DNA from: Eonycteris spelaea
Taxonomy: Eukaryota > Chordata > Mammalia > Chiroptera > Pteropodidae
Direction: 5' to 3'
Assembly (NCBI GenBank): GCA_003508835.1
Contig: PUFA01000316.1
Span: 806,001-870,000, forward strand
DNA: 64,000 nt
Within the stretch, counting starts at the first letter, position 1. The number at the start of each line of letters is the position of its first letter. The position numbers and the translations under genes are program-made. Shown here piece by piece: positions 13,001 through 26,890 of this stretch. The notes beneath the pieces were generated by a model. That model was not told where the DNA came from. It made no database searches and was given only the letters and a program-made list of their open reading frames with translations.

Positions 13001-15594
13001 TCTAGGGAGGTTCTGAGTGCCCTCTTCCTGATCTCTTTTCCTCCTTTGCAGAGTTTGGATGGAGGGATAGTGGAAACACTCAGAAAGTGAGACAAAATCT
13101 TTCTTCTTTTTTTTTTCTGGGCTCTGTAAAGATTCATTCTAATTTGTGAGTAGTACACCTTAGACTTTAATAAAATGCCTAACGGATTCAGCTTCACCTC
13201 TCTAGAGAAAAAACGCCTCATGGAAAGAAAGTAGTTAGTCCCTGAATTTTTAGATTGAGAAGTCCTCACCTGGGAATATGCACACACACATATATTTGGA
13301 TGTAAGAAAAACTAAATGCCATCAGAAATAAGAGCATTTAGTGACTATAGCAGAACATTTGTTTCTAGATGTTGCCCAGAGATTACTCACTTTTAAAAGT
13401 ACCCCACTGGTAACTGAAGGATGGTTTGCTGCAGCCAAAGCAGGCCAGGATGCCGCAGTCTCTGTTTTCAGAACTGAAGATGGCGACTCAGCATTTTGAG
13501 GTAGTCCTCTGAGTGACAGACAGGGCAGTGCGGTTCTGTGCAACATTAATATGTCACATCACAGCCCCTCGCTGATAAACTGAGCTGTGTCAAATCTTAA
13601 TCATTCATATATTTTGACACCTATCAACGTGTTTTAAAGCTGTGGATTGTAATTGTGCAACATACATATTTTTTTCTAAAATGCCTGTTTGAATTACTGT
13701 GCTTTTTAGAGCTGAGATATCTAAAATTCTCATAATTTAGAACTAGCATAGCCTTCTCTATTTGGGGTAAATTTCTTTTTCAGTGCATGAATTCTGCTTT
13801 ACTTCTGTTCTAAGGATTATAGATGGTTTCAATCCATCTTTTTTATATCTCGAGCAGAGTATCAACTGAAGTGTTTACTGCTAGCGTGGTTTTCCTGTAA
13901 ATATATGAAAAGGTGAAATCTTACAAATACATGTTAATATAGTTTTCTTCTATTGTGATCACTCTGCAGGTGATGGGATGGCCATGGCTGTTTGTGTAAA
14001 TTGTTACTACTTTCTTACAAGCTTCTGTTAGGAAAGTAAGTGCATCTGTTCAATGCAAAAATCCTGAAGAACTTAATTGTGAATAGTTGAATATATGGTT
14101 TAGAGGTTCATTGATGAAGCACATCTAACATTTCCTATGGCATTTTTACACATACTCATTTTTATTGACATGTGTATTCCACGGTATTATTTACATTAGA
14201 TGATATTAAGTCCATTTGCAAAAGATATACTAAAATTTGACAACTTCTATGATCTCTATTGCTACTACTCCTTTACCTTCCTTCACTCCACAGCCCCCCC
14301 AATCCCCCCAACCCTCCAAAAAAGAAAGAAAAATGTTTGCTTACAAAATTCTGGCTTAGACTTGCAAGACCTTTGAATATACTTGGTGTTTTATTAATTG
14401 TGGTGGATTTAACTATTTATCTTTATATTTTTTGTTATTGAAGTTAAAAAAACATAGCAGTGTTTTATAGTGTGCACCAAAGAAATTGTGAAAAGGAATG
14501 CAGAGAATAACAATTAAAATTATTCTCCTGGAGCATTTCATATATACCGATAAGCAAAAGAGTTATTTCCAATGTAGGTTTATCTTCACTGAGATTCAAG
14601 TCTGCTTTTCATAGTGCCTCTCAGCCATGTTAGATGTAGCTCTTTTAATCTGGGACACTTTAGAATATGTAGCATTGTTCTCCAGCTGTTTTCCTGTGGA
14701 ATTCAACGCATTATTGTGTGGGCGCATAAATAAGCACGGCAGTTTGAGGGAACACCTTTCCCAGCCTTCTGTCCCCTACCCTCATCACGTTCTCATAGCA
14801 AGTGATTTCTTCCCTGTGCGCGCTCCTCTCTGGTCTCCGCTGTGCGCCATCATCCCTGCAGTGTCCCTGCAAATAAGAGAAGGTGAAAATCAGCCTGCAG
14901 GTTAGAATAATTGCATTCCTCACTTATGCTATATGAGTTAGCCAGAGCTTTAAATCAACAACATTCTAAACTTCTAGTTTTAAACATAATTGGTAAGAGA
15001 AAGCTGACCATTAAAGTAGTCAGTGACAGAGTAATACTTAACTGAAGAAACAGTGTAAAACGTCATATGCAAATACTCAAATAATCTGAATAAATTTATT
15101 CATAGGCAGTGGAGATATCTATTTTATTAAATATACCTGTTATTGATTTGGGACACTAATTAATGTAAACCCCTTATTGTTTTCAAAAAACTTACATGCT
15201 ATTTTGTTGCTTTTATTCAAGTAGAATGTTGCTTTTATTCACAATGGAAATCGTTTTAAAATATAATTTTTTAGTCAAATATAAATGTAATGCATGCTCG
15301 TTGCAGAAATGTAGAAGTGGCTCCATTTCCAAATTGTGTACCTTAGCAGTTAAGATTGAATGATGCTGTTGGCTAAGAGATCAGGTCCTGTGTTGGTTAC
15401 TTCTAGTCTGTTTCAGATACCGAAGTTTATCCTGTCTTTATTTGGAAAAGAAAACAGATGCGGTTTAGTGGCTCTGCCTCTGGGCTCCCAGGGGACTATG
15501 TCCATAATCCATTGTAGCGCTTTTCACTCTTGTGTTTGCAATTCTGTATTTACATTTCTGTACCACTGAACTTTATAACCAGGACTTACTCATT

Positions 15595-15675
15595 TTTTGT
15601 GGCCCATTGCCCAGTGCAACGCCTGGCACACACGCGGTACCCAGGTGACATTTGCCGAAAGATTTAAGAGTTGAA
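15595..15675 (+). mobile_element. L2 3' tip
   Basis: GCCTGGCACACACGCGGTAC resembles the L2/MIR core end that normally reads as a 'commonly last' word before the ATTT-rich tail. Short and diverged. Confidence 0.45.
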
Positions 15676-16689
15676 TGTGAAATGATGGAAAGTAAATGTA
15701 AGATGTTTCCTATCAATTCTGGCTCTTATGCACAGATAAAATTGAACATATTGCATCTAAGAAAAAAAAATTTCCTATTAGCATGTCCTGCCCAGCTCTA
15801 AATAGAAGCAGTTCTTAGAACTAATATTTATGTGTAGTGATTAATTGCTGAGACTAATAATTTACTTGTAAATGCAAGACTTGTATTTAATTTTATCTGT
15901 AATGGAATTCTCTGTTCCCTCTGAAATCATATAGCAAATTGGTTAAAATTGCTTTTGTGGGGAGGACAAAGTTAAGGCATTAATCAAATTTGTTTTACAA
16001 GGACATTTGTTGTAATTAATTTTTAAAATATATAATCTTACTTTTTTTAAACCAACCAGATAATAATAAGATTTTTAAAAACCATTATAAAAAAGAACTA
16101 ATACTTCCTATTTCTCCTTTCATTGTCAGTTAATTCTCAAACCTAGATATGCCTTTAAATTTCTTCTGTACAACCAACTGGCTTATGTTTCATCTCCTAT
16201 AATGCAGTCTAGTAGAGAGTAACTCAGACGTTAGACATTCTTTTTGAAAACAAATAAATACATAATTGTTCATGAGCACTTTTGCCTATAGCTTTCAGAG
16301 CAATGGATATTTTAATACAGCCTGATCTTCAGCTAATGCACAGCATTATAGCAATAATGATTAGCTTCTGTACTAATTGGTCATGCCTGCGCTTTGCAGG
16401 TTATTAAATATTTTGACAGCAACCTCTCTTGAATGATGACTCTGAGACTCCATGAGAACTTTAAATAGCTTTAGAATCAATCATGAAAAGATTCACGTGT
16501 TTCGGGGAAATGTTTGAGTTGTATGTGCAATTCCACATCTTTGAAACCTGGAAATTGGGCATCAGTAAGTCCTTTCTGAGTCATCCTAACCCCTACATTT
16601 CTGTCACACTCCACTTCCAATTTATCAATAAATTTTACCTGGCTCTACCTTTTAAAAAGTTTCAGATTCCCTCTTCTCGCTCTGCATAA

Positions 16690-17110
16690 CACTCTGTTGC
16701 CAAAGTCATAATCACCTCTCCCCTGAATGGGTGTAATATTACCTTTATATTGGTCTCGCTACCTGCTTCCAAACCTTGCCTCCGGCAGTGTTTCTCCAAA
16801 CAGAAGCAGTGTGATTCATTTAAAAAAAAAAAAAAAAACTAGATGATATTTTAAGCCACAAAGGTTCTGCATAAACTGATCTTCTTTTCTGCCCCATCTC
16901 GTCTCAGTCTCTACCCATCTTTCCTGCTCTAGCCACGCTGTCCACCAGTTCACTCCAGCCTTGCACATCCCCTACTCACTGGAACATGGGCTCCCTATAG
17001 GCAGGAAGGTTTTTAGTTTGGTTCTCTCCTGTATCTTCAGCCCCAAGAAATACACCTGGTGCACAGTAGTTGCTCAATAGATAGTAATTGGATTAATGAA
17101 TCCTTGCACA
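16690..17110 (+). mobile_element. L2 LINE 3' fragment
   Basis: Sense L2 3' region: a GTCCACCAGTTCACTCCAGC-like stretch, TGGGCTCCCTATAGGCAGG, and the 3' end GTGCACAGTAGTTGCTCAAT. A 17-A run sits at about 16822-16838. Confidence 0.75.
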
Positions 17111-17634
17111 GTATTTCCACTCATTCCTTTTGAATAAACTTTGTGTTTAGAAATAGGAAACTAAGTGTTTCTTAAATTCTTCTTATCTAATGGTATTCCT
17201 CTAATAGGAAATATTGTAACAAAAGCAATATAAATCCTTTTGATTCTGTCTTTTAAAAGCTAATAATTAAAGCAGACAACACTGACAAAAGATACCAACA
17301 AATGTTAAGCAAAATTAAGCCCATCGAGTAGTAAATTATTAAAAAGAAACAAGGCCAATATGAAAAAGAAACCATTTGATTTTACTGGAGGCTGTACAAA
17401 ACAAATCCCATCTAAATGGAAAGAAACATCATATATTATGTATAAATTTCATATCATCCTTTCAGATAAATATATATTTTAATGAAACTCTAACCAGATT
17501 TCCAACAGGAACTTTGTTTTTTTGTTGGTTAACTGTTTCTTTGAAACTCTCCTTTCCTCATCACCCAACCTAGTGTCCCTCTTCAAACGGGTCACTATAC
17601 ATCTCCTTGTTTTACTTTGTTAGAACACTGTCTT

Positions 17635-20075
17635 ATTTCAAGCTTTATTGAAATATAATTGGCATACAACATTGTATAAGTGTAAGGTGCATAACTTAGT
17701 GATTTTATATATGTAGCTATATAAAATGATTATGACAATAAGCTTTGTTTAACAGATCCATCACTTGACATAGTTACAATTTTTCATTTGTTGTTTTGGT
17801 GTGTGAGCACTTTAAAATCTGTTCTCTTGGCATCTTTCAACTATTCTTGCAGTATTGTTCATCATAGTCACTGTGCTGTATGTTACATTCCCAGAACTTA
17901 TTCATCTTATAACTGGGAGTTTGTATACCTTTAGACTACTTTCACCCATTTTCCTGTGCTCCCGCTACCAACCACCAGTCTGTTCCCTGCTTCTGTGAAT
18001 TTGGATTTTTTTTAGACCCACATGTAAGTGAGATCATACAGTATTTGTCTTTCTGTCTGACTTACTTCATTTAGCATACATAATACCCTCAAGGTCTGTC
18101 CACGTTGCTGCAAATGGCAGAGTTTTCTTTATTAGGGCTGAAGAATATTCTATTATATGTTACACCACATTTCTCTTATTATTCATCCATCTTAGGTTAT
18201 TTCCATATCTTGGCTATTGTAAATATTACTGCAGTGAACTTCGGGTGCAGAAATGTATTCAAGATAATGATTTCATTTCCTTCAGGTATATACCCAGAAA
18301 TGAAATTACTGATCATATGGCAGTTCTATTTTAAATTTTTTGAGGAACCTCTATACAGTTTTTCATAGTGGCTGCACCAATTTACATTTCCACCAAAAGT
18401 GTACAAGGGGTCCCTTTCTCTACATCCTAGTTAGCACTTATCTCTTGTCTTCTTGATAGCAGCCATTTAAACAGGAGTGAGGTGACATCTCATAATAGTT
18501 TTCTTTGCATTTCCTTGATGATTGATTAGTGATGTTGAACACCATTTGCTAGGTAGTTGGCCATTTGAATATCTTCCTTGGAAAAAAAAATGTCTGTTCA
18601 TGTCCTTTGCCCATTTTTAATTGGATTATTTGGGGAGTTTTTTGACTCTTGAGTTATATGAGTTCTTTATATATTTTTTATATAAACCTCCTTATCAGAT
18701 ATGAAGTTTGCAGATATTTTCTCCCATTCTGTAGGTTGCCTTTACATTTTGTTGATTGTTTCTTTTGCTGTACAGAAGCTTTTAGTTTCATTGAAGTCCT
18801 CCTTGTTTATGTTTGCTTTTTGCTTGTGTTTATGTATCATATCCATAAATTACTGATAAGTTTCCTTTTCTTCTATGGTTCATGTCATACACTTAAGCCT
18901 TTTATCCTTTTTGAGTTAATTTTATGAGTGGTGCAAGAGAGGTGTCAGTTTAATTTTTTTTCATGTGAATATCCTGTTTCCCCAACACCGTTTATTAAAG
19001 AAACTGTCTCTTCTCCATTGAGTATTTGGCACCTTGTCAAATAATAGTTGACCTTATATGCATGAGTTTATTTTGGGACTCTATTCTGTTCCATTAGTCT
19101 ATTGTCTGTGTTTATGCCAGTACCATACTGTTTTGATTACTATAGTTTTGTAATACAGTTTGAAATCAAAAAGTTTAATACCTCCAGTTTTGTTTTGTTC
19201 TTTTTCTCAAGATTCTTTTGACTAGTTAGGGTCTTTTCTGGTTCCATAAGAATTTTAGGGTTGTTTTTTTCAATTTCTGTAAAAAAAAAAAAAAAAAAAA
19301 AGCCACTGGAATCTTGATAGGGATCGCATTAAATCTATAAATGACTCTGGTAGTATAAACATTTTATCAATATCAATTCTTTCAATTATGAGCATGAAAC
19401 ATCTTTATCTATTTGTGTCTTCTTTATTTTCTTTCATCAACGTCTCATAGTTTTCAGTGTACAGATCTTTCACCTCCATGGTTAAATTATTCCTAGGTAT
19501 CTTATTGTTTTTGTGCTATTGGAAATGGGATTGTTTCCTTTATTTCTTTCTTGGATAATTTGTTATCCATATATGGAAACACAACTGATTTTTGTATGTT
19601 GATTTTGTGTTCTGAAATTCTTTATTAGTACTTTTTAAATTTTTGGTGGAGTCTTTAAGATTTATATATATAAAATCCTGTCATCTGCAAACAGACTATT
19701 TACTTCTTTTCCATTTTGGATGCCTTTCTTTCTCTCTCTTCTTTTCTTTCCCCTTCTTTCCTTGCCTAATTTCTCTGGCTTACACTTCCAGTACTATGTT
19801 ATAAGGACAGGTAAGAGTGGCCCCTTTGTCTTGTTCCTGATTTTAGAGGGCAAGCTCTCTATTTTTCACCACGAAGTATGTTAGCCATGGGGTTTATTGT
19901 GTTGAAGTACCCTCCTTCTGTATGCAATTCATTGAGTGTTTTTATCATGAATCGATGTTGAATTTTGTCAGAATCTTTTGCTGCATTGATTGAGATGATC
20001 TGTGACTTTTATCTTTCATTTCATTAATATATCTTTTTGACTTCCATATTGAATCATTCTTACATCCCAGGATGC
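17635..20075 (-). mobile_element. L1 retrotransposon, 5'-truncated, antisense
   Basis: The 3' UTR lies at about 17635-18000 and degenerate ORF2 runs to about 20075, all on the - strand. It is the same class as the element at 845-4872 and aligns with it over the ORF2 3' half. The 5' break lies in the reverse transcriptase region. An A/T run of about 20 bases lies at 19280-19300. Many stops show it is inactive. Confidence 0.92.
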
Positions 20076-20109
20076 ATACTGTAAAAGAGTCATTATATTT
20101 TCATTACTA

Positions 20110-20695
20110 TGGGAAAATGAAAAGTAACCTGTTGGCATCTATTTAAATGTAAAATATGCATACCATTTGCCAAGTAGTTCTATATTCGGATATCTATCCA
20201 ACAGAAATGAGAGCGTCAGTGTAAAGAGATAGATGGAAGGATATTTATTACAGCATTGTTTTTTAAGGTGAAAGGAACTGGAAGCTACCTAAGTTTTCAT
20301 GAGATTGAGAATGGTCAAATGACATACGGCACTTCTATCCTATGGAATGTTAATAGGATTTTAAAACAATTGTCACGTCTATTTTCCTGATTTGAAGACT
20401 GGCTATCTACTATATATCATTACATGACTAAAAAATTTTCAGAGAATGTTTATTGTACGACCTATTTTAAAAAAATTAAAATGGTGTACATATTTGTATA
20501 TATGGATAGGTTTGTGTTTATTAACATAAGAAATACGTGGAAAGAAGACATACCAGTCCATTAATAATCACTATATCATCAGGAGTGAAAATGGGAACAG
20601 GAGCGATTATCAATATCTATGCTACTTTTGTGTTTAACTTTGGTAAAACAAATGTTACATTTTAATTTAAAAAGATAATAAAGGTTGTTCAACGA
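20110..20695 (+). mobile_element. Old L1M fragment (3' end), sense
   Basis: It resembles the 3' end of L1M/L1ME elements (AATATGCATACCATTTG, then ACAGCATTGTTTTTT and GGAACTGGAAGCTACC). It lies tail to head with the antisense L1 that ends at about 20075. Diverged and non-coding. Confidence 0.7.
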
Positions 20696-21173
20696 TAAAT
20701 GTAAATATACGTTCAAGGACATTGCTAGTTTGGCTTTGAGCGTGTGTAAATACCATATAGTGTATGAAAGGAAGCCAGCGTTACTTGTGTTTGGTTAGAG
20801 ATGTCTTCATAGAGAATACAGCAGTTCTCACTGGACCGATGTGTCAGTATTCTCCTATAAATCTACTTACAGTTTGGAAGTTTGGATTTGTGTTTCTTTT
20901 TTGACCCAATTAAAATTCAGTTATTGTAAGAAATAATCCCAGTAAACCAGATTATAAAATAAATCACAATAGAAAATAATGCTTTGTTGTTTAAGGTGTT
21001 AAGATTTTCTTATGTTACTCTTTATAACTGCTCGATCTAAAGATGAAGACCTACTTTGGCTAGCATAATATGGCTAAATTGAACACTGTCTTTTTAAAAG
21101 TTGACTTTTGTAAACATGCTCGCAATATATACATTCAAAACAAAGATTGTTTATCATTTTCTTTTTTATTCAG

Positions 21174-21222
21174 AACGCTTTACCCTGTACAGCTCTAAAA
21201 ACCTTAGACAAGCATGGAATAA
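21174..21222 (+). CDS. CDK14: CDK14 antepenultimate coding exon (49 nt)
   Basis: The exon is bounded by a pyrimidine-rich acceptor ending CAG (21171-21173) and a consensus donor GTAAGT at 21223. A G from the upstream exon completes the first Glu codon, after which the exon reads ERFTLYSSKNLRQAWN. Its last two bases, AA, pair with the G that opens the next exon to make Lys. This peptide lies in the C-lobe of cyclin-dependent kinase 14 (PFTAIRE1), a membrane-associated Ser/Thr kinase that works with cyclin Y in Wnt/LRP6 signalling. Phase and peptide agree with the exon at 52776. The preceding exon, which should end just before this Glu, was not found in the window and must lie upstream. No lesion is visible here. 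Identification is by recognition of the family sequence. Confidence 0.93.
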
Positions 21223-21319
21223 GTAAGTCTTTGTACAGATTGTGCTCATTCTTCTCTCTCTCTTAATTTTTAAAACTCTCCTGATAAGTTGTCATGACAT
21301 TTTTTCATTTTTTCATTAA

Positions 21320-21415
21320 ATTATTCATTCATCCATATATTTAACCATTAACTAGTTATTAAGCCCTAACTGCGTGCTAGCCACAATCTTCAGCCTCAGC
21401 CAACACTGTACGTGA
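21320..21415 (-). mobile_element. L2 3' tip, antisense
   Basis: ATTCATTCATCCATATATTT followed by GTTATTAAGCCCTAACTGCG resembles the reverse of the L2 3' end. It lies about 100 bp after a CDK14 exon. Confidence 0.5.
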
Positions 21416-22530
21416 GTTTGGGTTCCTAGGTAATGTGGCATTGCCTCAGAGTTGTAAATCCTAAAATTTGTTGTTGGTCAATCTTCTTGTAACTAATTTC
21501 AAGAAACATTTGGCATCAGCAAAATAGCATTTGTTAAGTACAGTAAAATGATTTACTTTCTAATCTAAATAAAGTCGGTGCCAACCTTTGAGCTAAATAA
21601 AATTGATCTTTCGAATTTTTTTCAGTTTACCTATTTTTCTCCTAAGCCTTATTGGGAAACTAAATACATACATCACTTGATGTGTATGTACTCCACTTAT
21701 TTAATTTCTATTCTCTTATCTGACCTGTTGAAATAGTTTTATTTTATTGATTTTGAAATTTGTAGACATCTGTAGATCAGAGTTTCTCAAGTAATTTAGA
21801 GGTCTTTTATTGCAAGCTGACCTGTTAGTAAATCATTGAAATGGAAAGTAGAGTAATTGAGTCACTCATTTCTTAGTGAGTATCACGTTTCAAGCATTAC
21901 GTTGGGAAAATGTATCTGGAACTGCTTTGATAAAATAAACTATAATTTGTCATAACGAAAATTTATCTAAGGGAATTTAGTGTCATTGTCTCACTTTTTA
22001 CTGTTATAACACTTTAATTTTAGATACCGTCAGTTATGAAAATAAAAAATAAAACCTTTTTATGATAAATGCCTTTAATTAACGCTGCCAGTAGATACAG
22101 TAGACAGCTTATTGTGAGCAATTCATGGAAAAAATACATTAAAATTCCTCAGTGGTTTATTTGAAAGATTTGGCAACTTATTTTGATTAAATTATATTTA
22201 GAAGAACATTCTGGTATAATTATTTTTGTCTAACAGAAGGCTTTGTATTTGCCATTTGACGTCTGTTCTTAATGTCTAGAGTCTCCCTACACCTAGGAAG
22301 GCATGTCCTCTGTCCTCTTGTTTCTCACCATTTGACCTCCCCGCCGCCCCCTGCCGCCCCTGTGAAACACACACATACCTATTTTACCGACCAGTGGTCT
22401 AACGTATTTTAATTACGTGCTTTCATTTGTCAGATATTATAGAAGGTATATAGTTCCTACCTTAATGAAATGATCAGACACATTCCTCTCTCATAATTGC
22501 TCAAAAAATCTTACATTCAGTCCGAAATAC

Positions 22531-22660
22531 TGAAGGAAGTATTACATTTTCATGTAAAGTTTTTTAATTAGTTGATAGAATTATAGTTAAATGATTTTCT
22601 TTTAATCTCTACCATCAATTTAGTTTAAAAAAAAAAATAGAAGTAACTCAAAGTTATTTT
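22531..22660 (+). repeat. Direct repeat copy A (about 130 bp), family unknown
   Basis: Shares with 23541-23670 a run of common words: TGAAGGAA, CATTTTCATGTAAAGTTTTT, TTAATTAGT, GATAGAATT, AATCTCTACCAT, TAGAAGTAA and CAAAGTTATTT, in the same order and spacing. By eye roughly 80-85% identical. The sequence beyond the ends does not obviously align. I recognise no repeat family. Confidence 0.85.
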
Positions 22661-23540
22661 TCAACCAGGTAACCACTTTATGAAACAATCCTGATAAAGC
22701 ACTTGAATCTCCCTAACTTTATCTCTGAATAGGAAAATCTGGCAAATCTTGATATAGCATTTGTGGAGAATAGCTCCAATTTAAATAACTCTCCATTTTC
22801 CTTCCTTCAGAGAGACAGAGCTAGAGTGCCTCCAAATTGCTCAAAATATATGGCAGTCCTTATCCATTTAAATTGTCTACAAAAATGAGGGGAAGTCTGT
22901 GGACAGTGCTGCAATATTTCCTCTGCTGTCTTCTTGTGGACATGACCCTTCACCGTTTACACGTGGCCCCTTCCATTCATTCGTCTTTGCAACTTGTATT
23001 CAGTCCATCATAGTCGCTCTAACATATACGCCCCAACAACTGGCCTTTCTTGTTCAACCATTGCATAGTGACTTGTGGGATGCCTCTCAGAAAGATATTT
23101 ATTTACATTACTTTATCCCAGGAGAAACTAGATAAATTCATGTCTTCCAAAAAGAAAAAGAAAATTGAAGTAATGTTCTGGTTTGCATTGTTTCTCTTCA
23201 GTCTGACCACTGATGCTTTCCTTTCTCTGAGAGGTTTATGTCACAACAAAAGTGGTTAACTGAGAAAATTCAGGATATGCAATCCTCGATAGTGCTGCTT
23301 TAGACATTTTAAAATCTGTGTACATTGTTCTCAATCTCTAAATTTTTCTTAAAATATGCTAAATTTCAATAAGTGTGCTTTTTACTTTTGAGGACAGATA
23401 AGAATTTTTCAGAATATTATTTTTTACAAAATAATACAGTTTCTCTTTAAAACATCACTTTAGAGATATTTGATTTGTATTTGCGTTTTCCATAAACATA
23501 GGATTTGTAATTTTTCTTCCAAAAACAAGGTCTAAAAGAG

Positions 23541-23670
23541 TGAAGGAACTATTGCATTTTCATGTAAAGTTTTTTTAATTAGTCGATAGAATTTTAGTTT
23601 ATGATTTTTTCTAAATCTCTACCATTGCATTTACTTTTTAAAAAAAATTAGAAGTAATTCAAAGTTATTT
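23541..23670 (+). repeat. Direct repeat copy B (about 130 bp), family unknown
   Basis: Second copy of the repeat at 22531-22660, in the same orientation, 1,010 bp downstream. It may be a local duplication in the intron or two ends of an unrecognised element. Confidence 0.85.
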
Positions 23671-26600
23671 AATAAACTGAGTCTCAACCTTAGATGACAT
23701 TGAAAACATTTTAGGTAAAATATTAAAAGCTGAGCTTGAGGTAAAATTTTTAAATTAGAAGCATGACTTGTTTAGAACCATGCTATTTTTAAGTCCCCTG
23801 TAAGTCTTGTTTTTGTTACCCTAAGGTTTTATTTCAGAAAACACTAAATAATAAAGTGATCACTAAAAGTATTATAAAAATACTTCTGGTATCCCAGTGT
23901 TATGTCTTGAATCCTTAGAGCCAACCTATAGCCTCTAGCCAATTCAAACCCAATACAATTCAGAGAGAACTGAGAATTCAGAGACGTTAATTATGTTATT
24001 GATTCTTCCGCCAAATGGACTTGTGACCTTGCAACTGTCATTGACATTTCAACATTTCTCACTTCAGAGTGAGGTCTAGATTTGGAAGAACTGCAATTAA
24101 ACACTATTTAGCCAAGTGCTGGCTTTCTGCATCGCTATAACTAATTTGTTGTCTACAGCACAATTACAAAACTGAAGCAATTGGTAAATTCTCTTGTACA
24201 GCAGTAATAGGTTCAAAATAGGGAGAACTCATTTGCAAGAACTAATGTGAATTCAGTTTAGACGGGTTAATAAAAAATGGGTAGGTTAATATAAGAAGTA
24301 AGTCACTGTTCAAAATTAAGTAACAATGTCTTTAAAATATATATTAACTCAGCTATTAAAACTAGTGGATATGTTAACCTGTCTGAGAGAGTAAGAATTT
24401 CTTGAGAAATGAATCCTCAAGTCTCTTTGAACGGCTATAACGTCTGACCCAGATTATTTGGGGGACAAGCCTGCCCTAGGTAACACCCATGCAGTTCCCT
24501 GCTGACTTCATTTATATAGTAACCGTGGGCATAATTTTACTCTTTGAAGGATTTTTTTAGTATTCTGGGCAAACAAAGCACTGATGGGAGAAAAATATCA
24601 AAAGATCTAGCAGATATTCAACTCAAGGGATAATATAAAGGAGAAATCTTAATTATAGGATTGAAAATAATGAATATATATTAGTAAAGAAAAGGAAGTT
24701 GTTTTATTCCCTTATATTGGAAGTATATGTATAATCAGGGTGGGCTCTTCCTGCTCAAGGGGGATTTGGGACTACAGGGATACAAATCTTAACTTTATAA
24801 ATACATGTACTGTTTTCTGACTGCCTTCAAAACATTCCATTTTATTTCATTGGAGTTATAAAGACTCTCCCTATTTTTCTTCCAAATCTCTCTATTTATA
24901 GTTGTCTGACATTGGCATGTATGTGCAATCAACCAAGAATTTCAGCCACTTAAAAGATCTTTTATTATTTTGGCTGGAGAAGAAGCCTTAGTATATGTTC
25001 TCCAGCAAAGTTAAGGGTAGGATTCCAGGAACACATTTGCTTGTTTTGGAACTTTTTAACAGCTGAACAATTTTGGAGGTTTGAAAGTAACAAAAAAAAA
25101 AAAAAACCTGAGGATAAACCACCAGAGTCCCAGAAGACAGATTTAAAAACACAGCGTGTAGCTGATAAAGCAGAGCCTGTCCACAGACTTGACTATGTGT
25201 AGGCCAACCTTGTCCTGCTCTCTCCTCCCATGTGCTCTAGTTCTCTAAGAATTTAAAAAATTGATCTCTTAAAATGTGTAATAAACACAGAGACATTCTA
25301 ATGAAGCTACCTTTATGGAGATAAAAAATAGAGAAGAAGAAAACATTTTACCTGTGTATATCTGAAGATATCAGCAGAGTCCTAATTTAGATGATTTAGA
25401 AATCTTTCCTAACTTTGTGTTCTTAAACTTTCCTTGAATGTTTTACCTAATTTTATGATCAACTTCCAGTATACAAAGATGATTTGCTAGATAGTTGTGT
25501 TACATGTGCATAAAACAAAATGTATTTAAAATAATACTGAGAGGAGTAACAAATATCGCTCTGTATATGTTGGTGTTCTTTACTAAATTCTTTGCTGTCA
25601 TATGTAATTGCTTACCATTAAGGTTTAAATAAATTAACCTTCACAAGAAATGGAAAGGTCCTGTTTTTTTCTACTCTACTTTATTCTAAGTTAGTCCAAA
25701 GTTTTCTGAAATAATAATATACTTGCCAAGTAAGGTAGAGCTTTCAGTTTCTTTAACTAGTTGTTCAGATATTAGAAGGTAGTAAGGACAGTTATTGACA
25801 CTAGGAGGAGCAGTTGAGTTGAGCCAGATCTTCAAATCATCTTTCTCCACTGTTTTTTTCATTGTTGATCATTTTTTGTTATAATTCTATTTACTTCAAA
25901 GTAACAGTTTTAATTTATTCAGTGCCTGGAGATTTCTTCCTGCAATATTTTCCAAAAAATTTTTTTTTTACATCATCAACGCACTTTTTTCGTGGTGGGT
26001 TTATTGAGGTCACAAGCTCCAAAGCAGACATTTTGGAATCCCATTCTCTTAAGGCAAAGGATGAACTGGAGCTGCAATTGTCAATGCTCAGCTCTGCAGA
26101 TTTGAGTGGAGCATAAGGAGGCTACGTGAGGTGTAGTTTCTCAAAACACCCTTGAAAATGTCGTTTCCAAAACGGGACAGTCAGATCCAAGCAGGTCTCT
26201 TGTCTTCTCCTCGGATAGTAACACATGGTAACGTTTGGAGGTCTCAAAAGTGGCCTTTACCTGCTTGAAAGTCACAGTTCAGAGCAATTTCTGGGGGTGT
26301 TCATTTTCACGAGAATGAATTATTAGTTCAGTTAGTAGAAGCATTATGTAGCTGAGATGTTTATCGGATCCATTAAACCCCTTACTGCCTAACAGGGAGC
26401 AGTTTTCCAGGACTTTGCGAAGTGGAATGATACAGTGGATATGAAAGATGAAGAACAGAAGAGTTTCTAAAATAGGAGCTGCTTTTCCAGGCTCTGAGGG
26501 GGAGTCCTAGAAAGCCTCAACGTAGAACAGCAAAAGGTCTGTCCAAAGACACGGGTAGCGGCCAAATAACAATAGGACAAAAAGAAAGCTATCCAATGGA

Positions 26601-26764
26601 AAGGTGGCAAATTTGCCAAAGGCCTAGTCTGGTCAGTAATAGTAGCAACAGCATAAATGTGATAACCTGTGAAATGTTCCTCGTCAAAGGCCCAATATCC
26701 ACTCATTCGTTGATCCATAGTCATGCAGCGATGGGGAGAATAGTGGTAATTAACATTTGGACAG

Positions 26765-26890
26765 CCTTCCACAATATAAAACTTGCTTTCCTGTATGTTG
26801 GCACATCCTTATATCCTCATAACAATCTTGGGAGGTAGTTGGGGAAGATATTACCTCCATTTTATAGCTCGAAATAAAAAACTTGCTGGG
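26765..26890 (-). mobile_element. MIR SINE fragment
   Basis: TATCCTCATAACAATCTTGG, GAGGTAGTTGGGGAAG and ACCTCCATTTTATAGC are the 3' half of MIR in reverse. Confidence 0.7.

Larger units (their letters stand above)
1..21173 (+). other. CDK14 intron (3' part) upstream of the first visible exon
   Basis: Non-coding intronic DNA ending at the acceptor before 21174. Repeats inside it are listed separately. The stretches 300-845, 4873-5090, 5366-6600, 9600-12045, 13000-16690 and 20696-21170 look like unique intron sequence. I saw no further exon, RNA gene or conserved protein in them on either strand. The intron starts outside the window, so it is longer than 21 kb. Confidence 0.85.
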
